Source: Volvox africanus
Lineage: Eukaryota > Chlorophyta > Chlorophyceae > Chlamydomonadales > Volvocaceae
Direction: 5' to 3'
DNA: 64,000 nt
NCBI GenBank assembly: GCA_030268105.1
Contig: BSDZ01000080.1
Location: 2,397,001-2,461,000 of the forward strand
Position 1 is the first letter of the stretch. Each line of letters begins with the position of its first letter. This document shows, one piece after another, positions 49,549 through 61,650 of the stretch. Under the pieces are notes generated by a model. That model searched no databases, was not told the origin of the DNA, and saw only the letters and a list, made by a program, of their open reading frames with translations. Both the position numbers and the translations under genes were made by a program.

Positions 49549-52500
49549 CTATCGCTCTTTCCAAAGGAGTTCTTCAATGCCATTGATCTCAAGCTCCTGG
49601 GTGGGGAAAGGACCTTTAAGTCAATCATCACAGTGCAACCTAATACAGGCAGCCGCACAATGCCAACCTGGAAAGATTGTTGTATGTCGGCGAAATCCTG
49701 CAGGGTTGCGGGCTTCCTTAGCCTTGACGCCCACTGTTCAGCCTGCTCCTGGGAAACCTGCAGTAGTACGGTCAAACAATTGGAGGCTCGGGACCGTCAT
49801 TGAATCAGGGATCATATAACACATATGCATAGTGGGGATCCTCTCCTTGTCCTACCTGTGTTATAATGCCCGCGAGTGCTGCGCGACCCCAAATGTAGGT
49901 TAACCAAGATACACAAAAGCGTACTTCCAGTTCGGCAGCAAGCGGTAACGTGACAGGTTCGGGAGTTAGCGCCGTCGGGTCATCGAAGCTGTCCAGCTGC
50001 GTTGCAGATGGAACAATGGTCAGATGACAAATTTGGACTGGACTGGTGGACTGCGACACCAACTAACGTACGGACTTGCCATCTCAACAGCCTGGAAGTC
50101 TCCCCGAAATACTGACTCCTGCGCAGTAAGAGCCAAGCTTGTGCGACATGATGCCACAATTCCTAGAGCGTCCACCCGTCGCCAAGCGCGTTCACATTCC
50201 ACAATATCAGCAACACACGCAATGGGTTGTCTCGCATAATTCCTGCAAATATAAATAAGAAATAATGTATAACAAATGATTGCAGGACTGCAGCAGGTCG
50301 CTGGCACTAAACGGGAATCCGTACGGCAGTTACGCAACTGAGTCGCAACAGAATAGCTACCATAACAGCTAACTGAAGACCCAAAATACAGGATTAATGT
50401 TATAAGTAAATCTATAATTAGGTAAAGTACATAATAAAAAACCTGCTCAAACGAAGCCATCTCATTGAATCTGTAACTAACAAGGATCAGAGGGAAGGGC
50501 GGACCCTATCCAACATTGATAATTAGTAAGAAAGGAAATATGAATATAAACTCTCCACGGTCGCCGATTGCTCAATTCTCTGTTGTAAACGATCCCTATT
50601 CCACGAGCACCATCTGTCCAAACGCGCCTCGCAAACCCAATTTCCGGTAGGTAGATGAATTGATTATGAAGTGGTACGTTAGCTGTGCCTAATGTAACCT
50701 CTGCCGACACTACATAGCCCTTATCATTGCCGCAGGCGAGAACAAGAGGTTGGGAATTTCGATTCTGCCATACGATGCGCAAGGTAGGTTACTAATAATG
50801 ACTTTTTAATTGGTTGAATGTACCCAATAACTTCAGTTGAGTATGACGTGAAGGACCGAACGTAAAATCCTCACGTTTCGCCGTAGGGATCTGCTAGAAT
50901 CGATGACGGAAGGTGACAGATGTGATGCATTGAAGCACCTTCCTCGACATACCCTGGAAGGTGGGCACACTTACGAGCTTAGCTATGACGACCTTTTCTG
51001 TCAGCACTCGTTCAGGTGTGGGATTCATTTACAATTGCACATGCCGAAATGCATGGGGAACGCGAGGGAAGGAGCATGCTAAGCTTTGAAAAATGATGCA
51101 ACCACCACCGAAAGACTCTTCACGGTAACGACGGGCCTAAATGTACATCTGGGAACCAAGGTTTCCACTAGCCTTTGATGATCCCATTGGTGTCATATCC
51201 CTTGCGAATCCCAAAACCTTTTTATTTCCGGCCCTATATGCCTCCATCCCTGTAGGCGTGTTCCTGGCGTTTTGCCACTGGCAAGCTGGCACGCAAGTGG
51301 GCATGAGCTTCCAAATGCTACTCCAAGTCGCCCCATGTCTAGATCAGGAGCTATTGGGGCACATTCAGCGCTGTTACCCGGATATGAGTGGGGAGGAATG
51401 GGCTACAGAAGTCCAACAGGCCGTGTCGGACCCGTACCACGGGCAACGACTAGCAGAGCGCACCATGATAGATAGCTGCCAAATGCGGCGTTTTCTCTTT
51501 TAGCAGGGGTTGGGTGAGAGATTTCAATAGATTCATGGGCCCATGCCGCATTCACGCATTGTTGGACATATTTGTGGCCAGGTGACATCAGCATAGACTC
51601 TAGACATGGTGCGCAGCAGCGGCTGGAAAAGCGCACCTATGATGATTGCCCATGCGGATCTTACAGTGACCGCACTGACATGGATTGTGAATTTTTTGAA
51701 TTAAGTTTCAGGTTGCAGGCGCCAGAGGCTCGCATACAACCCGATTAGTTATGTTTCAATGGTGGTCTGTAGGCAATAACTGCGTTTTTCGACGGCCATC
51801 CCTGTTCTTTCCTATGAGGTATGCAAGTCAATGCCGAAGGGCACTCACTGCGTTAGGCTTATGTCGCTGATATCCCTAGGAAGGTGCCCGTGGATGGCGC
51901 ACCTTATCATCTAGGCTTTAGGATGTGACCCATTTACTCGGATGTACTTACCTGTTGTGGTCAATGACGTTTGGGAATAACACTGATGCTTGGCCAGAAA
52001 TCACGCCCTGCATTACAGGGTTGAGCATATTGGTTCAGTTGTTTTTTCTAATATCACGATGCTCGGGACGGAAGGGTGAGCTAAGAGAGGATATGGTAGG
52101 AAGTGGCTCGTGTGGTTGATGCACTCGTGTATTGTGTCATGATGGTTGAGGCAATTAAGATTTTTTTCTGTGGCGTTGGGTGCGGCTATATCATTCGCCG
52201 TGACTACTGTAACCCAAGGGTGATGATCTTGATGTCACTGCGTAATAAAGCTACATGCAACGGATTCGTGTGACCAGACCTGTGTTAGATCGCGTACACG
52301 TCGCGCAATATCTGCTGCCGCCGTGTGTAGGACTTCGACCGAGGGTGAGACAGCCTGCCAGCGTTCCGCCTGGGCTGTGGACACTTCAGGCATGATGCCC
52401 AAAGTGCTTGCAAGCCCCTGCAAATCAGCAGCCGTGAATCCCCATGAAGCTATTTAGGATAAGCTGAGGATACATCACAGTGGCCTTTTCCACACAAAAG

Positions 52501-53054
52501 GCACATTGCATCCATGCCATTCCGCTAACACATGCGCAACATTCCCTAACCACATGTGTCCATACCCAGTAGTGGCCCAGCCAAAGCGCTCGCAATGCCG
52601 CCTCTTGGACCTCTTCATCTGTAAGTAACAGGTCCTCGGCATCCACAGCTGCCGCAGTTTCAGAGACAAGCCTGCGTCTCAGTATGCGAATGCATATGGG
52701 TCTGCGCGGGGTGAAGCTGACGTTGCGGCTTGTGCACTACCAACAATACAGGCGTCCACAATATAGGAATTTTTGCTCCGGACTAGTGGAGAAACAGCTG
52801 ATGGTTCGCATGCAAGGATACTGCCGTACTGTCTTACCTGCCGAGGGAGGGACATCGCTGCGTCACAACTTCAAGCTCTCGGGAGAGCGACAAGACATGA
52901 GATCGCAATTGTGAAATCTCTTGAGCTGCAGATATCCCCTACGTATCATGCGAACGGGGATGGGCGAACGGGCTGTTTCCCGCCTTTCCTTGCGGTTTAA
53001 TGACCAGTTGTGAGCCATACCTTCATGGGGCTCAACCTCATGGACGCCATCCAC
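49549..53054 (-). CDS. SCD2-like coiled-coil trafficking protein, one internal exon unresolved
   Basis: Resembles plant STOMATAL CYTOKINESIS DEFECTIVE 2 and its paralogues, which act with the DENN protein SCD1 in clathrin-linked trafficking and cytokinesis. Exons in transcript order: 53054-53021, 52925-52838, 52701-52566, 52417-52280, (missing piece), 50242-50113, 49996-49856, 49757-49668, 49596-49549. Supporting blocks: ALRALWLGHYWGLASTLGI (plant RYWGLAVRLGI), VECERAWRRVDALGIVA, AAELEVRFCVSWLTYIWGRA (plant EVRFKQAWLTYFWRRA) and the ending ELEINGIEELLWKER (plant ELRKLGIE..LW). The first exons give a coiled coil (ISQLRSHVLSLSRELEVVTQ). Phases join within each half, but exon 52417-52280 (phase 0) and exon 50242-50113 (needs phase 2) do not join directly, so at least one exon hides in the 2-kb gap. 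The plant N-terminal disordered region is absent or lies upstream. Confidence 0.72.
50243..52279. other. long gap inside the SCD2-like gene with unexplained ORFs
   Basis: About 2 kb, much longer than other introns in the window. It holds a + strand frame of 120 codons (51141-51503; reads FLAFCHWQAGTQVGMSFQML and MSGEEWATEVQQAVSDPYHG) and a minus-strand frame at 50782-50477 (reads LVLACGNDKGYVVSAEVTLG). Neither is recognised. The missing SCD2-like exon should be here; the rest may be an inserted or decayed sequence. Confidence 0.4.
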
Positions 53055-53328
53055 TGAATCTAAACCTACATTGCGTCAATGATGAACCTTGCAGTTGGGT
53101 GGTGGTACCACCATTGCATTCCGGTTCGGGCTTTAAAAGAGTAAGCTTGGAAGTAGTTTTAAAATTAATAACAAATTAATGATCAGGATATAAATTTGTT
53201 TAATTGGCTTAAAGAGCATAAAACGAACATGGTCCGTGCTCCGTACATTATGCGGTATTCTTGAGAGCTACTTCGAGTTAAGCTACACAGCGACCATATG
53301 TATCTAAATGCAACATAAACTCTAAAAA
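53055..53328. promoter_or_regulatory. divergent promoter region, SCD2-like (-) / DUF4795 protein (+)
   Basis: Only 274 nt lie between the two predicted start codons. The centre (about 53155-53225) is very AT-rich with TTAAAATTAATAAC and similar runs. A compact bidirectional promoter is likely. An extra upstream SCD2-like exon is possible, because an AG acceptor-like site sits just before its ATG. Confidence 0.45.
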
Positions 53329-56300
53329 ATGAGCGATTATTTGAGATTATCCACGGTGCAGGTGGTGCAGGCTATCGATTTAGCGGAACTTGATAAGACC
53401 ATTAAATGGCTTGTATCTAAGGTTCAGGAGCTACCAACAGCTGACCAGGTAGAATTAACCTGTATATGTTTATCACAGTTTTGGCTTTGAGTGTCGCCGT
53501 CTGCCTACCAATTCAGGCCAACCAGAGAACGATTGCGGACTCGCTGCTGCAAGATCAAATTGATGCATTGCGTAGAGAAAACAGCAACCTGAAGGATGTT
53601 CTGGCGCAGTTGCAAATGAAACAGGTGGGCATGTCATTGCTGTCACGCCAAGCCTGCAGAGAGTGCAAGCGTTGGCTTTTAGGGAAAGTATTAAGACTAG
53701 TCTGGATGAACACTTCGGACGTTACGAAGCAGTCGGCTCGCTTCTCGAAGCGGCTTCGAGCGCAGAAGCGAGGGAGCTATACAGAATTAATTACGTAAGG
53801 GCCGACCTGATTGATGGATTCAACCTGATGTTTAGTATAGATTGGACTTATGTTTCGGGCCGCGCATGTCACCTGGCCATGCGGTGGTTCGTCGCATACG
53901 GATACTCGCCTTTGTTATTGGGTAGCCACCAGCGCTTGATAGAATATGGAATATGTTTATACCACCGCGTAACGTCGATTGGCAACTGTTTGCCTAATCA
54001 CTGAACCTCTGCCAACTGCTGCAAACAACTGACCTGACCAGGACGACATGGAGAGCCGAATCGATACGAAGCAGGATCGTGACCAGGCACCGGCAGAAGA
54101 CACTGGTCCTAGCGAGGCTGCTGCCATCGACCCCCTGGCGGCGCTGGAAAGCCGATTGGCTACCCTGGAGCAGCGTGTAGAGCAGCTCCCATCGGCTTCC
54201 GATGAAGCCGAGGCAGCTGACGCTGCACCGGCAGGATCAGACCTGAATTCCCAATTTCAGGAGCTTCTGGCGGGTCATCGGGCTCTTGCTGCAACCGTGT
54301 CTGGTCTCCAGCATGAGTTGGAGTCCAAACCCAACCGAGTTGAGCTAGACTTGAAGGCTAACCGGTCAGAGATTGACGCACTCTTAAGAGCTGGCGTCAG
54401 CGTGGCGACTGTAGGTGACAACCTACCACCCGCCTTGTCCATCAAGGCGGATGGATCAGTGGATAATACAGCGTTGGTTGAGGCGGTTAATAAGGCTGCC
54501 GCGGATGTGGCAGCAATGCGAGGCCAGGTTGCAGTGATACAGGACCGCCTGCAGGGCAAGGTGCGCGCATAGATGCGCCAAGGCGGATGGGGTGGTTTCT
54601 CGTAGTGAAATAACATTTAGCAACTATTTAAGCTCGTGAAAGTGTTGGACCTGAGCCTAGGGAAGCATTTAAACAAACTTAGATGCAGAAATCACCCTCA
54701 CTGGTCCTACAGAGTGGTTACGGCGGGATTATGGGTGGAACTAATGGCCAATCAAGTACATAATGACAGGGTCTAACCGCGGGAATACATAGGGAGCCGC
54801 TTTCCCAAAAATGATACACCGTACGTGTGTGGGAAGGATGGAGCACTCCCTACGGTACGGTCAGGCATAGTCACAGGGTTCAAGCATGAAATCACACCCA
54901 GGAACGGATGACATCGCTTAGGGCTGCCAAATCACGGACCCCACGTGACATAGTTCTGCACATTGTCCATCCATCTGCCTGTAGGCCGAGCAGGGTGGCG
55001 TCGATGACCTGGCTTCCCAGTTGGCTGCGCTGAAGTCACGCCAACAGTCGTCAATCCAGAAGTCTGCCTCAGCGAGTGGCGGTGCGATGGGCGGCGATGA
55101 TAGTGGCGTGCCCGCACAGCCAGGCTCTGGAACGGCACCCGGAGCCACAGCCGACGGCCTCTCAAGTGTTTCAAGCCTGGCGGCATTGGGTTCCAGCCCT
55201 GTCCTAGATAGCATTACCAAGTGAGTCGTGGCACGCCTGTAGAACGGAAGCGTGGTAGCTTGGGGCCTCGCATACCCTGATCCTTGTGCTTTGCTGCAGT
55301 ATCGTTGCCAATTCAAGCTTTAAACGCAGTTCTGTGCATAAATGCATTCTCCAGGCGACTGGATGATCTCGAGGTGCGCGTCTCGGTTGCGGCGAGCACT
55401 GCGTCCCCGGCAGCAAGCAACAACGAGCACGCAGTCGATGCGATTGGCTCCGTGCAGGATATCCAGCCGCTGCTGAAGGACATTTACGCCCGCGTGGACG
55501 CCAAGGCAGACAGGTGCGGCGTTGCGAGACGGTCGGTATGGAAACTTGTCACACGCCCGCGTCTGGACTGTCAAGGGCTTTATGTGCTCAAATTAGTGTT
55601 AGGGTATGGCTTACAGCTGCTTGCAGGTGGTACGTGTTTATTGTGGGTCTTAAGTAGGATATCAGTAGGGTATCTGCTTCCCCTTCAATTACCAGCGGTT
55701 GTAGGAGGGTATTAGTGGACGTCATTTGGGTTTACATCTCTTTGAGTTTTCCGCATGAGCTCCTGCATTTTGCAGGTCGGCCCTCGAGGACGCTCTCCGG
55801 CGCCTTCAGGAGATGGCTACTTCCCTGGGCCAGAAGGCCGACACTGCAGCGCTGACGGAATCGACCACGCACCTAGAACGAATGATCTCAAGCCACTTAA
55901 GCGCGCATGCCGATAAGCCTGGATCAGCCCGGCGGAAACAGGAACAGCAGTCACATGACTTACAATGGATCGTGTCCCATGAGGTGCCCGCGGATGGCGA
56001 TGGGTATGGGTCTGCCACATTGGAGAAACTCAGTACGCAGCTGTCAGAACTCGCGGCGCGCGTTTCCCAGCTCCCTGACGCATGGCCGCCCAGTCGCAAG
56101 TCGAGTATGGGCATGGAAGGACTCGACTTGTCGTCTGTCCAAGGAGCCCTGGCTGCGCTGCACGGCCAGCTGGGAGAACTGGGTACGAGGCTGGCGGGCA
56201 AGGCGGACGCTGGTGAGGTGGCGCGGCTGGAGTTGGCGCTCAACAGCAAGGCGGAAGTGGACGAGCTGGCGGAGATTCGGCTAGCACTTGCATCCAAGGC

Positions 56301-58578
56301 AGACGCAGCGGCCCTGGGCGATCTGCAGGTGTGCCTGACCGTGGGACTAAATGCGCGTCAGACTGCCAGTGCACGCCGATTATATGGGATTTGGCATTGG
56401 GTAGCACGTTGCATGGAAGATAGTTGTATGAAACCACATTATGTTACTGTCACTTTAATCATGAAGAGAGCCATGCGCAAATTTCCACAGGTAGCGGTGG
56501 CCGGAAAGGCAGACCAGGCGGCACTCGATGAGGTTAAGCTGACGGCAGCGCTAGCAGCTGACCTGGCTGCGGGCTCGAATGGTGACCTCAACGCCAACGG
56601 GAACACGGCCGGCGGTGGTGGGTACACTAACCTGCTAGGCGCCATCCAGGGCATGGTTGCCGACAAGGCCAACAAGGCCGAGCTAGGGGTATTACAGACA
56701 CAGCTGATGAATAAAGCTTCTTCGGAGGATGTCGGTTTGTTGCGCGCTGCATTGGAGGACAAAGCGTCTGCAGCAGAGCTGTCAGCACTGATGGCACAGT
56801 ACTCAGGGCGGCCGGCCAATTCAGAGGAGATCGCATCTCTAGACCAGCGCATGGGCGATGTGTTTGCGGAGCTGGCGAAGATTCGAGCCGACATGGCTGC
56901 ACTGCCGACGGACACTTTTGGTGCGACAGCCGCCGCCGCTAGTGCTGCACGTGACGTTGGGGACCAAGCGGGACTGCAGCGCATTATCGCAGCGCTCAAC
57001 CGCGAAGTAGGTATGCTGCGCGAGGGGCTAGACACCGTCGCGCACGCGGCCAACGTGCTGGCCGTTGGGCTTGACGCTGGGGTGCGAACCAGCGCTACGG
57101 GAGCTGCAACCGGTGGAGTGGAGGGACGCTACAGCGAGGCAGAAGGTGCGCCATATCCTAGACTCTCTTACCGAGGAAGTTTTAACAATGATAGGCTGGC
57201 TTCACATGAGCTACATAAAGACATACTAATGTTGGAACATGATGCTGGTAGGTGCTGCGGGCAAGGAGCATCGCTCACCCCGTGGAGGATACGAACGGCT
57301 ACTGAAGCTGCTCGGAAGCGGCGACTACAGGCACAAGATGGAAGCTTTCGATCCAGTGGCGTTGCAACAGATGGTGCGTCGAGTGCATAAGATTAATGTC
57401 AGCACGCCCCTAATTGTACTGCAGAATTTAGGACGCGGATTTCTGCTTAATCCTCCGTACCTACCTGTCTTGGTAATCCGTGCTGGGTCTCATGATTTTG
57501 TGTGTAGCCAACTGTCTAACTCGCCGTTCACGGCCTCCTCCGCAGGCGCAAAAGTTAGCCTACCTGGAGGCAACAGTAAAGTCGCCGGCGATGGGCCGCG
57601 CTGGTTTGGGCGGTGTTGACTACGGTATCAAGGAGCTGGAGCGGCAGGTGAAGCGTCTGAACACGGACGTCCGGCTCATGCGGGTAAGAGTTCGTCAACC
57701 TCTATACAAGACCATACAGCAAAGTGTTCCCAAATGCATACTAAATTGCCCTTTCATAACTGCAGGACAAGCTGATTGAGCCGGCGGCAACCTTGGCTAT
57801 TTCGGGGTCTCGGATACCCCCTGGTGACCATGCAATGCTTGCAGCCCGCCCAATCACGGGCTATCGCTGCATGGCTTGCGACAGGCCGCTGGACCAGCTC
57901 GACGTGTCGCCAGGACCGCACGTTCCTACGCAACAGCTGCCAGTACGTGTGCCCGCCGCCACAGACACCACGTCACGATCGCAAGTTCGCAGTGGACGTG
58001 GCGATCCCCTTAGTCCCCAAGGTTCCTCGCAGCGGCTTGTCTACAGCAATGAACCCAATGGTCGAAACGCGCAGAACTGGTAAGAAGTGCTAACTACATT
58101 GCGCGACTCGTACTGCAGCAGGCACCTATGAAAGACGACATGTTTTATTACAATGTGCACAATGGACCCTTGATCAGTGCCCGTAATCTGTGTCATCGCC
58201 AGGTACAAGGACACATCGGCGGTAATCGCAGCTGAGGCGCTCCCACGGGACTACGTCGGCCCGCATCTGCCCCCTGGGGGATGGCGCCCAAGTAATCCAG
58301 GAACAAATGGCAAACAGCCAGCTACACAGGGTAGCCTACCCGCGCTCAGTGCGCCCAAAACCCGTGCGCCTCCGGTAAGTGATTGCCCTTTTACATGTCG
58401 AACGACCCTCGAGGAGGGCGTCAGAGCAAGCAAGCTATCTGCGGATTGGCGTAAGACCTGAGTTTCCAATTTGCATTGGCTGCAGACCGGCGTGGAGTAC
58501 GAGCCGAGGGGTCAGCCAGTCGCTGCGTCCCCCATGGAAGGAGCAGCAGCCAACATCACGCTGCCCCAAATATCATGA
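53329..58578 (+). CDS. DUF4795 coiled-coil protein (QRICH2/C16orf96 type), probable ciliary protein
   Basis: Exons: 53329-53448, 53517-53624, 53660-53794, 54042-54560, 54985-55220, 55355-55513, 55776-56328, 56491-57145, 57252-57373, 57546-57683, 57766-58079, 58203-58374, 58486-58578; 3324 nt, 1107 aa, all phases match. The N-terminus is MSDYLRLSTVQVVQAIDLAE. The body is a chain of short coiled-coil repeats built around lysine-Ala/Asp units (GQKADTAAL, AGKADAGEVARLE, NSKAEVDELAEI, ASKADAAALGDL, ADKANKAELGVL, EDKASAAELSAL). The C-terminus has a Cys-containing block GYRCMACDRPLDQLDVSPGP, matching the CxxCDRP signature of DUF4795 proteins, then a Pro/Ser-rich tail. Mammalian QRICH2 is needed for sperm flagella, so a ciliary role is inferred; the sequence itself shows only structure. 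Tail and repeat number are variable in the family. Confidence 0.8.
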
Positions 58579-59030
58579 CAACATTAACAGGGTGTCCGCA
58601 TTCATTTGCAAACCTTAATTGTTGACACAGGAACGCATTGTGAAAAGGCAGGTTTAGAGCAAGCGTAGTTTAGGACGGCCCAAGGGCACCGTTGTCGATT
58701 AGTAGCTTTTCAGTTACTTAACTGTGCATTCTATCTTGGTGGATGAGGTCCATAGGTCCATCATGTTATATTTTCGGGACAGCAGTAATCGTCATCACCA
58801 CAAATTCTTTTCTATGCCTTGATCGTTAGCCAACCTGCTAGCGGGCATGAACACTAGGACATGCCGATATTTCAAACCTGCTAGCCCGCCAAAACACGGG
58901 CTGAATAACATACCACCGTTATCCCGTAAGGAACTGGTTGTAATACGCAACATTCGTTCCCAAACGACCTATCCGCAGCAGAGCTTTTCGTATATCTTGC
59001 CATCCATCAGCCTCTCCATATTGCAGCCTT
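58579..59030. other. convergent intergenic region (DUF4795 / HEI10 3' ends)
   Basis: Both 3' UTRs lie in this 450-nt stretch. A TGTAA at 58939-58943 on the + strand could end the DUF4795 transcript. An open frame beginning at 58847 has no supporting features. Confidence 0.45.
58939..58943 (+). other. candidate poly(A) signal TGTAA of the DUF4795 gene
   Basis: TGTAA about 360 nt beyond the stop, same strand, within the convergent spacer. Confidence 0.3.
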
Positions 59031-61141
59031 TCACACCGAAAACAAGTTGGGCCGCGTGTTACGCCCGCCGTGAAGCCCGTCCTGTGCAGGAGCCATACCT
59101 AGCATTTTGCGGAGCGCGCTGTTGTTTGGATCCTGCCCAGCAGCAATCGTTCCGTTGACGTGACGCATGCCAGCTCCAGGCCCTGCTCTAAAAGGGCTCG
59201 TGCGCCCCAGACCAAGGCCAGATTGCACTGGGCTACCAGCGCTGAACGAGCCGCCAAGGAACCTGTCCAGAAGGCATGAGTTATAATTGTTGATTTGACA
59301 CTGCCAGTAATAAGTGTATTCCAACTCCACTGAAGCCGAACACTTTTCAAGGCTTACCCGCCAACATCACCGCTGTAAGCGGCACTGTGCCCCCCATGTT
59401 GCACGTGGTATCCCCCATTAATGCCCTGGGCGCGACCATTTGATGGAACAACCGTTTGATGTTTGCCGCTGCCGTAACCACCAACGGCCGGTGAGCTGGA
59501 AAGGTTCGCGAAGACTTGTGTCCGCTGCACTGTAGTCACCTGCATGGCCAACGAACGGTTACGGTGACAAAGCATGGACAACCCACAAGTGGAGGCGCAT
59601 TACTGATCTTACCACGTCGCCCGGAGCCAACGGGGACAATGGGCTCCGTCCGTTACCAGGGTGCCCACTAAGGACTGGCATCTTGGCACTGCTCGCACGC
59701 TGTGCCTCCATGTCATATTGCATCTTCTTGACCATCTCCTGCAATTTGCGCGCCTGCCTGCAATTGGGGCCGACGACATCAATGCGTCCTCCAACTACGC
59801 CCGAAACATGTGTCGTTGCCCTTACATAGACTTTTGGGCGTATTTGGCCTGGAGGTCTTGCTTGTCCTGCTGAATCTGCTCGTTACACTGCATAGCTTCC
59901 TCATACTTGCGCTTCGTCTACGCCAAAAGGCCATGATCGGCACTCAACGCCATACCTCATCACAGGGAGTACCGACTGCTCAGCTGGAACATACCTGCGT
60001 GTAGGCCTTGTGAACTTCTTCCTGGACAGCAGTGTCAAGGTGATGCATAAACGAATAACGACAGTGGTTATAGGTCCAGCGGGGTTTATATATTGCTTAC
60101 ACGCCGTTGTAGCTGGCACCATGTAAACGTGTACAGGCGTGCAAATTGGCACCTGCCGGCAAACAACTTGGGCAGCAAGACGTGTGTAGGGCGGTCATCA
60201 GAGACTCTCGACCAATGCCAATGCCGGGCTGCTCATTCAACGTAGGTGCATGTGTGTACCCGACCGTCCTTAAAGGTATCAGAACGCATGACGTAAGTAC
60301 TCACCACTTTGCGCCGGCAGGCCTCTTGAATTTTAATCAACTTTTTGTTCAGTTGCGATTCACGGAGCTGAGCCTGCGTGCAAGAGTAAAGAGTAGTGAA
60401 ACATGACGAACACATCGTGCGAGTCAGCTGATTGCTGTGGATCTTGACCGAGACATATATTGCGACCTGCTGACAACCTCAAGGAGTCGCAGAAAGTTAT
60501 AGTGACCTTTTTGTTGCAGTATGTCATCGTACACTTTCCCTGCTCCTCGCTTGTTTGTCTCACCTGGATCTGCTGCTGCGTAATATAAAACTGAACGGAC
60601 GCCATGGCTGATGCGAGGGCCGTCTCGGGAAGTTGTCCGCAGAGAAGCATCTGCAAGCCGGGACCCTGGGTAAGCCGGACAGTCGGTTACGCACACCTGA
60701 TTATTCGTACACGCCTACCTTGGCAGCCGATGTATCCTGAAGAGACTGAACCAGCTTAATGGTACTGCATCCAGGGAAACGAGGGTTTACGCACCGTCCC
60801 AATTTCCCTAGCCCCAAGGACCGGGCAACGAAAATACGATACTATTTAATCCTTATCAGCATTGTGTAAAACTAAAACAAAACATCAATAGGCAGAATCC
60901 TTAGCGGTATTGACCTACCTTTTGGTGATACCTGAATTGCATATGGGACAACCGGAGTTGTTCTCCACAAATTGCTGGGCGCATTTTAGACCTGTAGGCC
61001 AAGATCTGTTAGAGCTACAAAATTCTGTTGCCATGCCCGGAATCCTTTCTCCTGAGCTTCACACTCACAGAACAGATGCTGACAGGCGGTGACAACAGCC
61101 TTTCCATCCAAGTCACACCAGCATGCGTTACAACTTAACAT
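59031..61141 (-). CDS. HEI10: HEI10-type RING E3 ligase of meiotic crossover formation
   Basis: HEI10 (CCNB1IP1/Zip3 class) coarsens along the synaptonemal complex and marks class I crossovers. Exons in transcript order: 61141-61069, 60991-60919, 60764-60719, 60665-60564, 60373-60305, 60021-59995, 59917-59826, 59757-59613, 59539-59358, 59262-59031; 1041 nt, 346 aa, all phases match. The RING starts at the first residue: MLSCNACWCDLDGKAVVTAC, QHLFC, LKCAQQF, CPIC. Next come GLQMLLCGQLPETALASAMA and SVQFYITQQQIQ (Arabidopsis has a FYIAQRDLEMQ equivalent), then a coiled coil with EEVHKAYTQ, DKQDLQAKYAQKS and KLQEMVKKMQYDMEAQ. A Gly/Ser-rich part follows, and the ending LRKMLGMAP..RPNLFSV parallels the plant LRNLILSP..RPQLFTL terminus. 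Length is close to the 304-aa plant protein. Confidence 0.93.
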
Positions 61142-61650
61142 GGTTTGCTCCTACATACGCTGACTTATGAACCTGGGACTAGCGTCAGTCTTTAGGGACT
61201 AAACGGTGGTCAATATAGAGAGTGTCACGCAAGGCTCAAATGATAATGTTTTTTACAGTGTTAAAGCATAAATGGTCTGTATTGCAACGGTGTTTAATTT
61301 ACGATCATACCTGGTGCAGGTAAAGCTGTAATCACCACGCAGTAAATTCCTCAGCATTCGCAGCACAACAGCTGCCCGTACGTGACCGATTGCTTGTCGT
61401 AAGATTCTGCACCTGACGCATCGAAACTCAAGCGAAACGGTTAACCAGGAAGGGTACCCATGTTATTGTAATGATCACATCTTGGATGTCGCGTTTATGA
61501 GCAGAACCCGGTTCATTCGTTCCGGACTTCCGGTGCACCTTCATATACTTAATTGTGCTTAATACTCAAATGTCACTGTAGTTTGCATGCATCCCAAAGT
61601 TTGACGATCTTTTGGAAAGCCCCCGTAATTGTGTGTACCACGGTTCAAGG
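61142..61650. promoter_or_regulatory. divergent spacer, HEI10 (-) / unknown gene (+)
   Basis: About 510 nt between the HEI10 start and the first exon found for the next gene. No open frame or motif is convincing. It should contain the HEI10 promoter and perhaps a 5' UTR exon of the + strand gene. Confidence 0.4.
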
